NCBI GenBank assembly: GCA_905480305.1
Contig: CAJQPV010000199.1
Span: forward strand, 1-18,833
From: an uncultured Gammaproteobacteria bacterium
GTDB taxonomy: Bacteria > Pseudomonadota > Gammaproteobacteria > UBA9214
Reading direction: 5' to 3'
Length of the DNA: 18,833 bases
Every line of letters begins with the position of its first letter. Position 1 is the first letter of the stretch. This document shows positions 1 through 7,842 of this stretch, one piece after another. A model generated the notes under the pieces. That model searched no databases and had not been told where the DNA came from. It saw only the letters and a program-made list of their open reading frames with translations. The translations under genes were made by a program, and so were the position numbers.

Positions 1-63
1 GAAACCGGTCATCATCAGGACAATAACGATCCAGTAATTATAGTGTCCCAACAGGTTGGACAT
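1..63 (-). CDS. mrpC: MrpC/MnhC-like antiporter subunit (N-terminal 21 codons, cut by window edge)
   Basis: An ATG at 63-61 opens a frame that stays open to the window edge and encodes 21 residues beginning MSNLLGHYNYWIVIVLMM. The N-Y-W-I-x-I-V-L-M-M pattern is typical of the first membrane helix of MrpC/MnhC, the NuoK-like subunit of Mrp cation/proton antiporters. The start overlaps the TGA of the preceding mrpB-like gene as TGATG, and a GGAGA ribosome-binding site lies about six bases upstream. Family knowledge: MrpC is a three-helix protein of about 110 residues in the inner-membrane complex. Position after mrpE-F-G-B agrees with this. Only the first helix is visible, so identity rests on a short match plus strong context. 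Confidence 0.75.
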   Translation of the reverse strand, partial: MSNLLGHYNYWIVIVLMMTGF

Positions 64-1037
64 CAGCTGTCTCCGGAACTCTGCCGGCTGACGAAGCCGA
101 AGTAGATGATGAGCATGACGGCGGCAACGGTTATGCCGACACCGAGTTCAATGAGCATGATACCCAGGTGTTGCCCGGTTACCGGGTCATCTGCCAGTAC
201 GCGGTATTCAAGAAATTTACCGCCCAGTAACATAACCTCGATACCGACTGCTGCATAAATCAGTACGCCGGCTGCCGCCAGGCTGTGTAACAGCCGCTGC
301 GGTATCAGCCGCTGTGCATTGCCCAGTCCGAAGGCCAGTGCATAGAGGACAAACCCGGTCGCAAAGATCACCCCCGCCTGAAAGCCGCCGCCGGGGCCAT
401 AATCTCCATGTAACAGTATATAAAGTGCAAACAGCAGTATCAATGGCAGGAACAGTTTGGCAATGACGCGCAGCACCACGATTTTTTTGATCCCGGGGGG
501 CTGTATATTTTGCCTGCGGGTGTGGTAACCAAGCAGCACCAGTACGCCGATACCGGCGGTGAAAATAACCGTTACTTCGCCGAGTGTGTCGTAGCCGCGA
601 TAACTGGCCAGCACCGAGGTGACCACGTTCGGCACCCCTATTTCTAAAGGGGTATCGTGTAGATAGGCTGCTGCCATATGCCGGTGCACCGGGGCGTCCG
701 GGTCACCGTAGTGCGGCATGTCCAGGGTGCCGTAAATCAGTGCTGCGCCGGTGGTGATGACCACGATCAGTGGCAGCAACGGGGTATGTCGCGGCACTTT
801 TTCCCTGTCAGTGGTCTGTGCGATCGTTGCCAGCATAAGGATGGTTGAAATACCTGCGCCGATGGCGGCTTCGGTGAGAGCAACGTCCACGGCATCCAGA
901 ACCACGAACAATGCTGCTGACAGCAGACTGTAGATGCTGGTTAGCATGGTCACAGCAAGCAGGCTCCTCAGGCGCACAATCGCAAACCCGGTGATCATCA
1001 ACAGCCCCAGCAGGACGATGTCTATAAAGTGTTCCAT
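63..1037 (-). CDS. mrpB: Fused MrpA C-terminal (MbhD/MbhE-like) and MrpB antiporter subunit
   Basis: This 324-residue polytopic membrane protein is a subunit of a Mrp-type Na+(K+)/H+ antiporter. Three regions can be read. Residues 1-80 are three helices of the DUF4040/MbhD type, with a characteristic D-V-A-L-T-E-A-A-I-G-A-G stretch. Residues 85-172 resemble MbhE, including TPLEIGVPNVVTSVLASYRG and the following YDTLGE. Residues 185-320 are MnhB/MrpB, with H-G-D-Y-G-P-G-G-G-F-Q-A-G. In the classical Bacillus Mrp, the first two regions form the C-terminus of the large MrpA, and MrpB is separate. Here they are fused and the ND5-like part of MrpA is absent from this gene. The start overlaps the mrpG stop as TAATG, with a GGGAAT ribosome-binding site. 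Domain assignment is confident; the transported ion is not determinable. Confidence 0.85.
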   Translation of the reverse strand: MEHFIDIVLLGLLMITGFAIVRLRSLLAVTMLTSIYSLLSAALFVVLDAVDVALTEAAIGAGISTILMLATIAQTTDREKVPRHTPLLPLIVVITTGAALIYGTLDMPHYGDPDAPVHRHMAAAYLHDTPLEIGVPNVVTSVLASYRGYDTLGEVTVIFTAGIGVLVLLGYHTRRQNIQPPGIKKIVVLRVIAKLFLPLILLFALYILLHGDYGPGGGFQAGVIFATGFVLYALAFGLGNAQRLIPQRLLHSLAAAGVLIYAAVGIEVMLLGGKFLEYRVLADDPVTGQHLGIMLIELGVGITVAAVMLIIYFGFVSRQSSGDS

Positions 1038-1354
1038 TACGATTCCCGATCCTCGACGACCGGTTTCAGTTTACCCTGCAGGGCCGCCTGGGCCAGTGCA
1101 TGTACGGCCGTTGGACAGGTGAACATCATGAAATAAAAGATTAGCAGTAACTTGACTGTTACCAGGCTCAGGCCACCCTGCAGCATCAGGCCGATAAGTA
1201 CCAGTCCTGCGCCCATGGTGTCACAGACACTGACCGCATGCAGACGCGTATAGAAATCCGGAAACCGTAACACGCCAATGGCGCCAATCAGCAGGAATGC
1301 GGCGCCCGCCAGCAGGAAAATCCAGCTCAGCAGGTCCAGCGCCAGGGCCATCAT
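1037..1354 (-). CDS. mrpG: MrpG/MnhG-type antiporter subunit
   Basis: A 105-residue membrane protein of the PhaG/MnhG/MrpG family, a small accessory subunit of the Mrp cation/proton antiporter. Three hydrophobic segments are visible. The family signature G-A-I-G-V-L-R-F-P-D-F-Y-T-R-L-H-A follows the first helix at about residues 24-40, and a second conserved stretch, L-L-L-I-F-Y-F-M-M-F-T-C-P, lies in the third helix. Length matches the family (about 100-120 residues). Two adjacent ATG codons (1354 and 1351) overlap the mrpF stop; the first is taken because a GGAAG motif lies ten bases upstream, but the second gives the TGATG overlap seen elsewhere in this operon. Translational coupling with mrpF and mrpB is likely. 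Confidence 0.88.
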   Translation of the reverse strand: MMALALDLLSWIFLLAGAAFLLIGAIGVLRFPDFYTRLHAVSVCDTMGAGLVLIGLMLQGGLSLVTVKLLLIFYFMMFTCPTAVHALAQAALQGKLKPVVEDRES

Positions 1355-1623
1355 TGTTTGCTGTCTTCCGTCGTGTCATTACTGGTGTTCACCACCCTGA
1401 GCACCGCAATCGTGCTGACGAAAGAGATCAGCACGTACACCAGGGCAATATCCAGAAATTCGGGGCGCCCGGTCATGAAGCCGAGCACAGCTACCATCAG
1501 CACGGTCAGGGTACCGATCATATTGACCGCCATTACGCGGTCATAGAGTGTCGGTCCGCGGAAGGCGCGCACCAGGCCGATGGCTATGGCAACCAGGATC
1601 ACTACCGAGACCGTAATGTACAT
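1351..1623 (-). CDS. mrpF: MrpF/MnhF-type antiporter subunit
   Basis: A 90-residue protein of the MrpF/MnhF family, predicted to have three membrane helices and to belong to the Mrp antiporter complex. The conserved R-A-F-R-G-P-T-L-Y-D-R-V-M-A-V-N motif after the first helix is diagnostic, and the tail is hydrophilic. The frame extends eight codons further upstream to an ATG at 1647, but the start at 1623 is preferred. It overlaps the mrpE stop as TAATG, like its neighbours, has a GAGG about ten bases upstream, and starts directly before the first hydrophobic helix (MYITVSVVILVA). The gene lies between mrpE and mrpG in the usual E-F-G order. Confidence 0.88.
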   Translation of the reverse strand: MYITVSVVILVAIAIGLVRAFRGPTLYDRVMAVNMIGTLTVLMVAVLGFMTGRPEFLDIALVYVLISFVSTIAVLRVVNTSNDTTEDSKQ

Positions 1624-2108
1624 TAAAAGATATCCTCGATATCGCACACCCGGCGGTTTATGTCGCCGTTCTTGAGGCTGGTCGCAGCAGCCTGCGTAAG
1701 GGCATGTACTATCAAGGTATCCTCATCAACGTCCATGGTGACTGTGCCCGGTATCAGGGTAATGGAGTTTGCGTAGGTGACCCGCCCCAGCTCGGTTTTC
1801 TGTCCCGCATGGACAGTGATTATATTGGGACTGATGGGCAGGGCCGGATGCAGAATACGCCATGCGACATCAATATTTGACCGGTAAATTTCACGGCCCA
1901 GCCAGAGCCAGTAGAACAGCACCGATGGTTTGATGAGAATCGGCTGATTCTCCTGGTCGATCAGGTCGGCGCGGGTCACCAGTACCACCACCAGCAGGGT
2001 CGATAGCAGGCCAAGTGCCAGCATCAACGGGGTGTAATGACCGGATAACAGCAGCCAGGTTGCGAACAGGAATAGTGCCAGGTTTAATGTATGTCTCAGT
2101 TTGCTCAT
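1623..2108 (-). CDS. mrpE: MrpE/MnhE-type antiporter subunit
   Basis: A 161-residue protein of the MrpE/MnhE family (PF01899 type). The N-terminus holds two closely spaced hydrophobic helices (about residues 8-45). A soluble C-terminal domain follows with the family features L-W-L-G-R-E-I-Y-R-S-N-I-D-V-A at about 69-83 and Y-A-N-S-I-T-L-I-P-G-T-V-T at about 112-124. Length agrees with other MrpE proteins. Its ATG overlaps the stop of the upstream Kef-like gene as ATGA, and a GGGAGAG ribosome-binding site is about five bases upstream. MrpE is needed for assembly or activity of the complex in characterised systems. Here it is the first Mrp gene after the Kef-like antiporter. Confidence 0.9.
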   Translation of the reverse strand: MSKLRHTLNLALFLFATWLLLSGHYTPLMLALGLLSTLLVVVLVTRADLIDQENQPILIKPSVLFYWLWLGREIYRSNIDVAWRILHPALPISPNIITVHAGQKTELGRVTYANSITLIPGTVTMDVDEDTLIVHALTQAAATSLKNGDINRRVCDIEDIF

Positions 2109-3559
2109 TCGGCTCTCCCGGAATCCCGCTGCAAACTGTATTTTAGCAGGGGCGGCGCCAACAACGTAGTGAGGATGACCATCAGGACGATGGCCGAGAA
2201 CAACGCGTCATTGATGACGTCGAGGCTCTTGCCAATGGCTGCGAAAATAAGACCGACCTCACCGCGGGGCAGCATGCCGATACCGATTGCCCAGCGGTTG
2301 TTGCCACTGGCTGCACCCAGTCCGGAAAACACTTTTCCGACGATTGCCGAGAGCAGCAGGCCGGCTGATAAAATGACTACCTGCCAGTCGAGAAACGTCT
2401 CCAGCTTAACCTGAATACCCATTAATACGAAGAAAATCGGTACCAGGATGACTTCCAGCGGCATGATTAGATCCTTGATGCAAACAGTGTGTTCGCTGAC
2501 GCGGCCCCAGTGTTTGAAATAGGCGTCGTGCATGATAAGCCCCGCAGTAAATGCCCCGATAATGGTCGCCAGTCCTGCCAGGTTTGCCATCCAGGCCAGT
2601 ATCATGACAAACAGAAACGAGATGAACATCTTCGCTTCCATGAGATCGAGGTGACGTACCAGGGCAATGATGAGCTTCAGCAGCATTGGTCCCAGGTACA
2701 CAGCCGCGGTCAGGAAAATTGCCGTCATCGCGATCACGGTCAGTATCTGTTCTGCACTGATGCCGCCGGTTACCACGATGCCGCTGACGATGGACAGCAG
2801 CAGCAGGCCGAGAATGTCATCAAGCACTGCGGCTCCGAGGATAATGCGTGCGACTTTGGTGCTCTCCATTTTCAGTTCCTGCAGGACCATGACACTGATA
2901 CCAATACTGGTAGCGCCGAGGGCAGCGCCGAGGAACAGGCTGGTGTGCAGGGAAATATCCGGTATCAGTAGCCACGAAGAGCCAAACCCGAGTGCGAAGG
3001 GCAACAACACACCGATAGTCGCGACACGCAGCGAGTCCGGACCGACCTGGCGCATTTCATCAAGACTGGTACGCAGGCCGACCATGAACAGCAGGAAGAT
3101 GATTCCATAGCGGGAAAAAATATCCAGTGTCTGCGCCACCTGGATCAGTTCACTGCCGTGAGGTCCTCGTAATAGTGACAGTACATGTGCCGTCTTTTCC
3201 GTAGCCAAGGCCTGCGTGCAGCAGGCCAGTTCCAGTGCTTCGCCTTGCAGCAGGTTGCCGATAGTGTCAAACAGGGCCGGCCCTTCGCGCAGCACGATGA
3301 TCAGGTCAAAGCTGAACAGGTAGGCAAGATTGCCAATCAGGATGCCCATGCCGAGTTCCCCGAGAACCGAGGGCAGTTGCAACTTGCGAGCGCCAAAGCG
3401 ACCCAGCAGGGCCATGAACAGGATACCGGTTACACCCAGCAGGACGGGTGCAATCGGGTCGCTGTGCGGAGTGTGGAACTGCAGGGCTGACGCGGTACCC
3501 GGCACGGCCACAAGTGCCAGCAGACACAGCGACTGCAGTCGGTACGGATGCCCCGTCAC
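2105..3559 (-). CDS. Kef/CPA2-type monovalent cation/proton antiporter without RCK domain
   Basis: A 484-residue CPA2-family sodium/proton-exchanger-type membrane protein (PF00999-like). Residues 1-26 look like a signal peptide or extra helix ending in GTASA. The core has about 12 hydrophobic helices. The sequence A-A-V-L-D-D-I-L-G-L gives the membrane-embedded Asp pair D247-D248. Other family marks are PSVLGELGMGILIGN near residue 63 and the LMPLEVILVPIFFVLMG stretch. The protein ends soon after the last helix, so the TrkA-N/RCK regulatory domain of KefB/KefC is absent. An Asp-Asp pair is known from electrogenic NapA/NhaA-type exchangers, so Na+/H+ as well as K+/H+ exchange is possible. The start is GTG, with no upstream alternative before an in-frame TGA and no clear ribosome-binding site. 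It overlaps the stop of a 27-codon mini-ORF as GTGA, suggesting coupled translation. Confidence 0.85.
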   Translation of the reverse strand: MTGHPYRLQSLCLLALVAVPGTASALQFHTPHSDPIAPVLLGVTGILFMALLGRFGARKLQLPSVLGELGMGILIGNLAYLFSFDLIIVLREGPALFDTIGNLLQGEALELACCTQALATEKTAHVLSLLRGPHGSELIQVAQTLDIFSRYGIIFLLFMVGLRTSLDEMRQVGPDSLRVATIGVLLPFALGFGSSWLLIPDISLHTSLFLGAALGATSIGISVMVLQELKMESTKVARIILGAAVLDDILGLLLLSIVSGIVVTGGISAEQILTVIAMTAIFLTAAVYLGPMLLKLIIALVRHLDLMEAKMFISFLFVMILAWMANLAGLATIIGAFTAGLIMHDAYFKHWGRVSEHTVCIKDLIMPLEVILVPIFFVLMGIQVKLETFLDWQVVILSAGLLLSAIVGKVFSGLGAASGNNRWAIGIGMLPRGEVGLIFAAIGKSLDVINDALFSAIVLMVILTTLLAPPLLKYSLQRDSGRAE

Positions 3560-3639
3560 TGGCCAGTTTCCCGGTCAGTTGATCGGTGGCAGAGGAGCTG
3601 CGGCAGATCGACATTGCCTGCTGTGGCATCGAGTATCAT
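3556..3639 (-). CDS. Putative 27-codon coupling mini-ORF between channel and antiporter genes
   Basis: A short frame encodes MILDATAGNVDLPQLLCHRS followed by TDRETGQ. Its ATG overlaps the TGA of the K+ channel gene (ATGA), and its own TGA overlaps the GTG start of the Kef-like antiporter (GTGA). A GGGAG ribosome-binding site at 3645-3649 lies five bases upstream, better than anything in front of the GTG. The peptide has no recognisable domain or membrane segment. I infer that it may be translated mainly to deliver ribosomes to the weak GTG start, like a leader cistron. It could equally be a chance frame filling a 76-base gap; conservation in relatives would decide. Confidence 0.35.
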   Translation of the reverse strand: MILDATAGNVDLPQLLCHRSTDRETGQ

Positions 3640-4445
3640 GTTTGCTCCCGTTTTTCATCGAGGCGATGTTCTATACGCTGCAGCGTTTGTTCGATTGTTT
3701 GCATACGCTTTTCAATGTCTTTCAGGCGGTAGATTTCCTCGACCTCTTCTTCCTCTATTTCCATCTCGCCACGTGACACAAAGTAGGCTGAAAAACTGGC
3801 AGTCAGCAGCGAGAAGAAGCCCAGACCAAACAAAATAACGATGCCGCCGAACACCTTGCCAGCCGTGCTTTGCGGTACCACGTCACCGTATCCCACCGTC
3901 GCCACTGTTACCCAGGCCCACCAGATGCCTTCCCAGACCGTGTCGATGGTAGGGTCGATGCCGGCGATCAGGAACCCGGACATCAGGGTGAATGCCAGCG
4001 CCACCAGCAGGGTGGTGCCTAGATGGTTGCGCGTCAGAATTTTGCGGATGGTCTTCGAGGACTTCAGTAACAATGGAAACATCAGCAACAGGCGCAGTGT
4101 CCGCAGCGCGGCGGCATGGCTGCCGCCACCCCACAACAGGGGCACGCCCGTGCCGATAATCAGCAGGTTCATCCAGTTACTGCGCAGGTAGCGTGACTTG
4201 TCCTTCACCAGGCTCACGAGTACTACCATTTCCACCACAAAAAACAGCCAGATACCCCAGTCGGTGATGCGATCAAACGTCGCAGGGTAAACGCCTCTTG
4301 CACGCAGATACCATTCGATAAATATCCAGATGGCCAGCAGGATCATCGGCAGCTCGAAGCGCCCGGCCCAGCGCCGGGCTGCCGGGGTTTCGGTCGCCGA
4401 GACGCCGGACAGGCCGATCAGCAGATTGAGGAGTTTGCTGGACAT
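3636..4445 (-). CDS. Voltage-gated-type potassium channel (six-helix, coiled-coil tail)
   Basis: A 269-residue ion channel of the prokaryotic Kv/ion_trans family. Residues 33-45, 62-80, 91-105 and 112-135 are hydrophobic segments of a voltage-sensor-like domain. The last carries spaced basic residues (R115, R118, K128, K131, R134), as in an S4 helix. A pore module follows at about 143-222, with the K+ selectivity filter T-V-A-T-V-G-Y-G-D at 180-188. Residues 227-268 are strongly charged with heptad-like spacing (EEEEVEEIYRLKDIEKRMQT onward), probably a tetramerising coiled coil. The frame is open for another 96 codons upstream, but that part reads as low-complexity shadow of hypE. The ATG at 4445 starts directly before the channel homology, with a weak AGGT motif upstream. 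It follows hypE by 83 bases on the same strand and couples by ATGA to the mini-ORF downstream. Confidence 0.88.
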   Translation of the reverse strand: MSSKLLNLLIGLSGVSATETPAARRWAGRFELPMILLAIWIFIEWYLRARGVYPATFDRITDWGIWLFFVVEMVVLVSLVKDKSRYLRSNWMNLLIIGTGVPLLWGGGSHAAALRTLRLLLMFPLLLKSSKTIRKILTRNHLGTTLLVALAFTLMSGFLIAGIDPTIDTVWEGIWWAWVTVATVGYGDVVPQSTAGKVFGGIVILFGLGFFSLLTASFSAYFVSRGEMEIEEEEVEEIYRLKDIEKRMQTIEQTLQRIEHRLDEKREQT

Positions 4446-4528
4446 GGCTGGATTACCTGGTTGCGGTGTCCCATGTAAGTCAGACACTGACGAAAGTTCA
4501 CCCGTGTGGCAATGCAACCGGCTGCCGC
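4446..4528. other. Gap between hypE and the K+ channel gene
   Basis: These 83 bases separate two co-directional genes. They contain a perfect 5-base inverted repeat, GTCAG-ACA-CTGAC, at 4479-4491, without a T-run, so it is not a convincing intrinsic terminator. I see no good -35/-10 pair on the minus strand. Read-through from the hyp genes into the ion-transport genes is therefore plausible but unproven. Confidence 0.4.
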
Positions 4529-5530
4529 CTAGCAGATGCGTGGTAGCGGGTCGTCCTCGAGTTCTTCCAGTATACGCTCGCCACCGAGCACTGTTTGCAA
4601 CAGCACATGCGCGCCCTGTGCATTGATATTGCCAATGATGGCGGCGTTTTTGCCTTGCGGCAATGCCTGCCAGCGCTGCAGCAGTAATTCGGCATCCCCG
4701 GGTGCGACCACAGCAACCACCCGGCCTTCGCACGCCAGGTACATCGGGTCGTAACCGAGCATGTCACATACTGATTGCACCGGATCACGCACCGGGATGT
4801 GTGATTGTGAGAGACTGATTCCCATGGCGGTTGCGCGCTGCAGTTCATGGGCAACGGTTGCCAGTCCGCCGCGTGTCGGGTCGCGCATGAAACGCAGCCC
4901 CGGAACCTTGAGTGCTTCCTGTGTCAGTGGCAGCACACTGGCGGCATCGGATGATACGTTGCCATGCAGGCCGAACTCTTCACGCGCCAGCAGTACCGCA
5001 ATGCCATGGTCACCGACAGGGCCGCTGACCAGGATGACGTCGTCGCCACGAATACGGTCGAGCCCGAGCGTGCGGCTGCCACGGATACCGATACCGGTCG
5101 TTGCAAGGTACAGGCCGCCGCCTTCGCCACGGCGCAGTACCTTGGTGTCGCCGGCCACCACCTGTACGTCGATGGCACGGGCGCTGTCCGCCAGTGTTTT
5201 AATAATGCGCTCCAGTACTTCGACTTCCATGCCTTCCTCAATGAAGGCATTGAGACTCAGGTATTTTGTGGTTGAGCCGGCAACAGCCAGGTCATTGGTG
5301 GTGCCGTGAACGGCCAGTGAGCCGATGTTGCCGCCCGGGAACTCCAGCGGCTGCACGGTGAAACCGTCGGTGGTAAACATGATATCCCGGCCATGCAGGT
5401 CCAGTGGTACGGCATCTGCCTGGACATCGAGGTCCGGGTTGGACAGGTGGCGTGCGAAAATGTCCTCGATCAGCTCGCGCATGAAGCGACCGCCGTTACC
5501 GTGTGCAAGAGAAATGTGTGAGTCTTCCAT
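4529..5530 (-). CDS. hypE: Hydrogenase maturation protein HypE (thiocarbamate dehydratase)
   Basis: A 333-residue cytoplasmic enzyme of the PurM/AIR-synthase fold. HypE receives a carbamoyl group from HypF on its C-terminal cysteine and dehydrates it with ATP to a thiocyanate, the source of the cyanide ligands of the [NiFe] active site. The sequence ends in P-R-I-C, giving the required terminal cysteine C333. The N-terminal H-G-N-G-G motif (residues 10-14), F-T-T-D-G-F and G-T-T-N-D-L-A-V-A-G, the V-A-G-D-T-K-V region and R-D-P-T-R-G-G-L-A-T are all family hallmarks. Length is typical (about 330-350). It starts two bases after the hypF stop and is the last hyp gene before the ion-transport genes. 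Confidence 0.97.
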   Translation of the reverse strand: MEDSHISLAHGNGGRFMRELIEDIFARHLSNPDLDVQADAVPLDLHGRDIMFTTDGFTVQPLEFPGGNIGSLAVHGTTNDLAVAGSTTKYLSLNAFIEEGMEVEVLERIIKTLADSARAIDVQVVAGDTKVLRRGEGGGLYLATTGIGIRGSRTLGLDRIRGDDVILVSGPVGDHGIAVLLAREEFGLHGNVSSDAASVLPLTQEALKVPGLRFMRDPTRGGLATVAHELQRATAMGISLSQSHIPVRDPVQSVCDMLGYDPMYLACEGRVVAVVAPGDAELLLQRWQALPQGKNAAIIGNINAQGAHVLLQTVLGGERILEELEDDPLPRIC

Positions 5531-5532
5531 GA

Positions 5533-7842
5533 TCAGGTCTGTTGCTCTGTTGGTTTGCAGCTGCTTGCTGCGTATTCGATAACCTGTCCGTAACTGATGC
5601 CGGCATCGTTGACAGGGATATGTTGCGGCAGTGTGACACGAAAACCGTCATTTTCCAGTAACGTAACAGCCAGCTCGGTCAGTACCCGGTTCTGGAATAC
5701 ACCGCCCGACAGGCCAATTTCGCTGATGTCCTGCGCGCTGCGCGCCAGCCGAGCCTGTTGCAGCAGGGTGTCTGCCATGCTGGCATGGAATACGCTGGCG
5801 CGTTCCGTGCCGGAACGGGAATCATCCAGCAGTACTTCCAGCAGCGGTTCCCAGTCAGCCACCCATGTGCCGCTGTCATCCTGCAGCAACGGCATGTTGA
5901 CTGCCGTCATGCTGCCATGACACAGGGCCTCCAGCAGCATCGGTCCCTGCCCCTCGAAACTTGCGTCGCTGCACACACCCGTCAGCGCGGCAGCGGCATC
6001 GAACAGGCGGCCGGCAGAGGTGGTCTGCGGTGAGTTGATACGCTTTTTCCAGGCCTTGCGCAGCAGCGCCAGGGTAGCCGGTATCCGTGGCCAGCAGGTG
6101 CTGGTCTCCCAGCAAACTGCCGCAGCACTGCGCCAGGGTTCGCGACCGGCGCGCTCGCCGCCGGGCAGATGAAAGGGCCGAAGTGTCGCAAAGCGCTGCC
6201 AGTTTCCGGGATACCCCAGCAGTGCCTCGCCACCCCACAGGGTACCGTCCTCACCGTAGCCGACACCGTCCCAGGTAAAGACCAGCCGGGTCTGCGTCAG
6301 CTGTTGCAGGTCACAGGCCACTGCCGCATGCGCATGATGATGGAACACCTTGTGCAGTGGCAGGCCGGTCTGCCGGGCCCAGCGGCCCGAGGCGTAGCCG
6401 GGGTGTGCATCGCAGATCACGGCCTCGGCGGTTACCTTGTACAGTGCCTGCAAATCGTCAATGGTTTTTTCGAACACTTGCAGGCTGCGTGCGTTCCCCA
6501 TGTCACCGATATGCGGTGACACCACGATGCGGTTACCCCATGCCAGCGCAATGGTGTTTTTCATATGACCGCCTACTGCCAGCACCGGCTGCTGCAGCGT
6601 GAAAGGCAGATATTGTTCAAGTGGTGCAGAGCCGCGTCCCATGCGCAGCGGGCGGGGGAGGTCACTGATTATGCGCAATACCGGGTCATCGGCAGGCCGT
6701 TCTATGGGCCGGTCATGGTGAAGAAACGCGGTGGCCACATGCCCGAGTCGTTGTTCAACCTCGGCATTGTCGGTCAGCACCGGTTCACCGCTGATGTTTG
6801 CCGAGGTGGCGATCAGTGGCGCACCAAGGTCTGACAGTAACAGGTGATGCAGCGGGCTATAGGGCAGCATTACCCCGATCTCGTCGAGGCCGGGCGCGAT
6901 TTGTGAAGACAGGTCAAAACCGGGCCGTTTGCGCGCCAGCACAATGGGCCGTGCCGGTGACAGCAGCAGATCAACCTGGTCGCGTGACAGCCAGACCCGG
7001 CTATTGACACACTTGAGTGGCAGTCCCGGTGCTGTCGGAAACATCACCGCCAGTGGTTTATGCGGGCGTGGCTTGTTGCGACGCAGGCGTGCGATAGCAA
7101 TGTCATTGCGGGCATCACACATCAGGTGGTAGCCGCCAACACCCTTGACGGCAACGATGCTACCGGCCTGCAAGGCGGCAACACAGGCGGCCAGTGCCGC
7201 TTCATTGCCACTGATGCGTGGTGATTCCGCTGCCGTGAATTCCAGTGCCGGCCCGCAGGCGGGGCAGGCAACCGGTTCGGCATGAAAGCGGCGGTCGAGC
7301 GGGTCGGTGTACTCCCGGTGGCAAGCGTCGCACAGTTGGAAGGCTGCCATGGTGGTTGCCGGCCGGTCATACGGCATGCCGCGTATCAGGGTGTAACGTG
7401 GCCCGCATTGTGTACAGTTGATAAAAGGGTAGCGGTAACGCCGGTTGTGCGGGTTGTGCATTTCGGTGATGCATTCATCGCAGGTAAACAGGTCCGGTGG
7501 CACGTGAATATTGACACTGCCACTGGCGTCGCTGTCGCGGATGACAAAGTCATCGAGATCATCCAGGCTCGCCGGTTCGCAGTTTTCAAGTACCGGTCTC
7601 GACAGTGGTGGTGCATGCTGGAACAGGCGGCGAGTGAATGCGTGTAATGCCTGGTTTTCACCCTGGATATGAATCTCTACCTGGCCGGTACAGTTGCGTA
7701 CCCAGCCGGTCAGGTGATGGCTATGCGCGAGTCGATAAATGAAGGGACGAAAGCCGACACCCTGTACAAGTCCGGACACCATCAGGTGTACCGCAGCGAC
7801 CGGTTCAGCAGCAACCTCAGTATCGAGATCTGCGACCGTCAT
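5533..7842 (-). CDS. hypF: Hydrogenase maturation protein HypF (carbamoyltransferase)
   Basis: A 769-residue protein that makes carbamoyl-adenylate from carbamoyl phosphate and ATP and transfers the carbamoyl group to HypE. Domains in order: acylphosphatase-like (about 17-103, with V-Q-G-V-G-F-R-P at 26-33); a double zinc-finger region with CxxC pairs at 121/124, 143/146, 171/174 and 193/196; a YrdC-like domain (from about 210, K-G-V-G-G-Y-H-L at 233-240, T-S-A-N-I-S-G near 346); and a Kae1-like carbamoyltransferase domain with V-G-G-H-M-K-N-T near 423, the metal-site H-H-H-A-H-A at 501-506, D-G-V-G-Y-G at 525 and L-S-G-G-V-F-Q-N near the end. Length is normal (about 750-780). A tryptophan- and cysteine-rich stretch at 577-600 looks unusual but aligns with family expectation, so I do not call a frameshift. 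Its start overlaps the hypD stop as ATGA. Confidence 0.97.
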   Translation of the reverse strand: MTVADLDTEVAAEPVAAVHLMVSGLVQGVGFRPFIYRLAHSHHLTGWVRNCTGQVEIHIQGENQALHAFTRRLFQHAPPLSRPVLENCEPASLDDLDDFVIRDSDASGSVNIHVPPDLFTCDECITEMHNPHNRRYRYPFINCTQCGPRYTLIRGMPYDRPATTMAAFQLCDACHREYTDPLDRRFHAEPVACPACGPALEFTAAESPRISGNEAALAACVAALQAGSIVAVKGVGGYHLMCDARNDIAIARLRRNKPRPHKPLAVMFPTAPGLPLKCVNSRVWLSRDQVDLLLSPARPIVLARKRPGFDLSSQIAPGLDEIGVMLPYSPLHHLLLSDLGAPLIATSANISGEPVLTDNAEVEQRLGHVATAFLHHDRPIERPADDPVLRIISDLPRPLRMGRGSAPLEQYLPFTLQQPVLAVGGHMKNTIALAWGNRIVVSPHIGDMGNARSLQVFEKTIDDLQALYKVTAEAVICDAHPGYASGRWARQTGLPLHKVFHHHAHAAVACDLQQLTQTRLVFTWDGVGYGEDGTLWGGEALLGYPGNWQRFATLRPFHLPGGERAGREPWRSAAAVCWETSTCWPRIPATLALLRKAWKKRINSPQTTSAGRLFDAAAALTGVCSDASFEGQGPMLLEALCHGSMTAVNMPLLQDDSGTWVADWEPLLEVLLDDSRSGTERASVFHASMADTLLQQARLARSAQDISEIGLSGGVFQNRVLTELAVTLLENDGFRVTLPQHIPVNDAGISYGQVIEYAASSCKPTEQQT

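Noticed and set aside
4479..4491. Hairpin GTCAG-ACA-CTGAC after hypE as a transcription terminator
   Set aside because: The stem is only five pairs and is not followed by a T-run on the minus strand.
4446..4733. Upstream extension of the K+ channel frame by 96 codons
   Set aside because: The extension reads Arg/Cys/Gly-rich out-of-frame hypE sequence. The ATG at 4445 begins just before the channel homology and leaves hypE undisturbed.
5960..6140. Possible compensated frameshift in hypF around residues 577-600, where the translation is rich in Trp and Cys
   Set aside because: The surrounding residues, R-E-P-W-R before and P-Q-T-T-S-A-G-R-L-F-D-A-A-A-A-L after, stay in one frame. The intervening stretch has the expected length and pattern (W-P, L-L-R-K-A-W).
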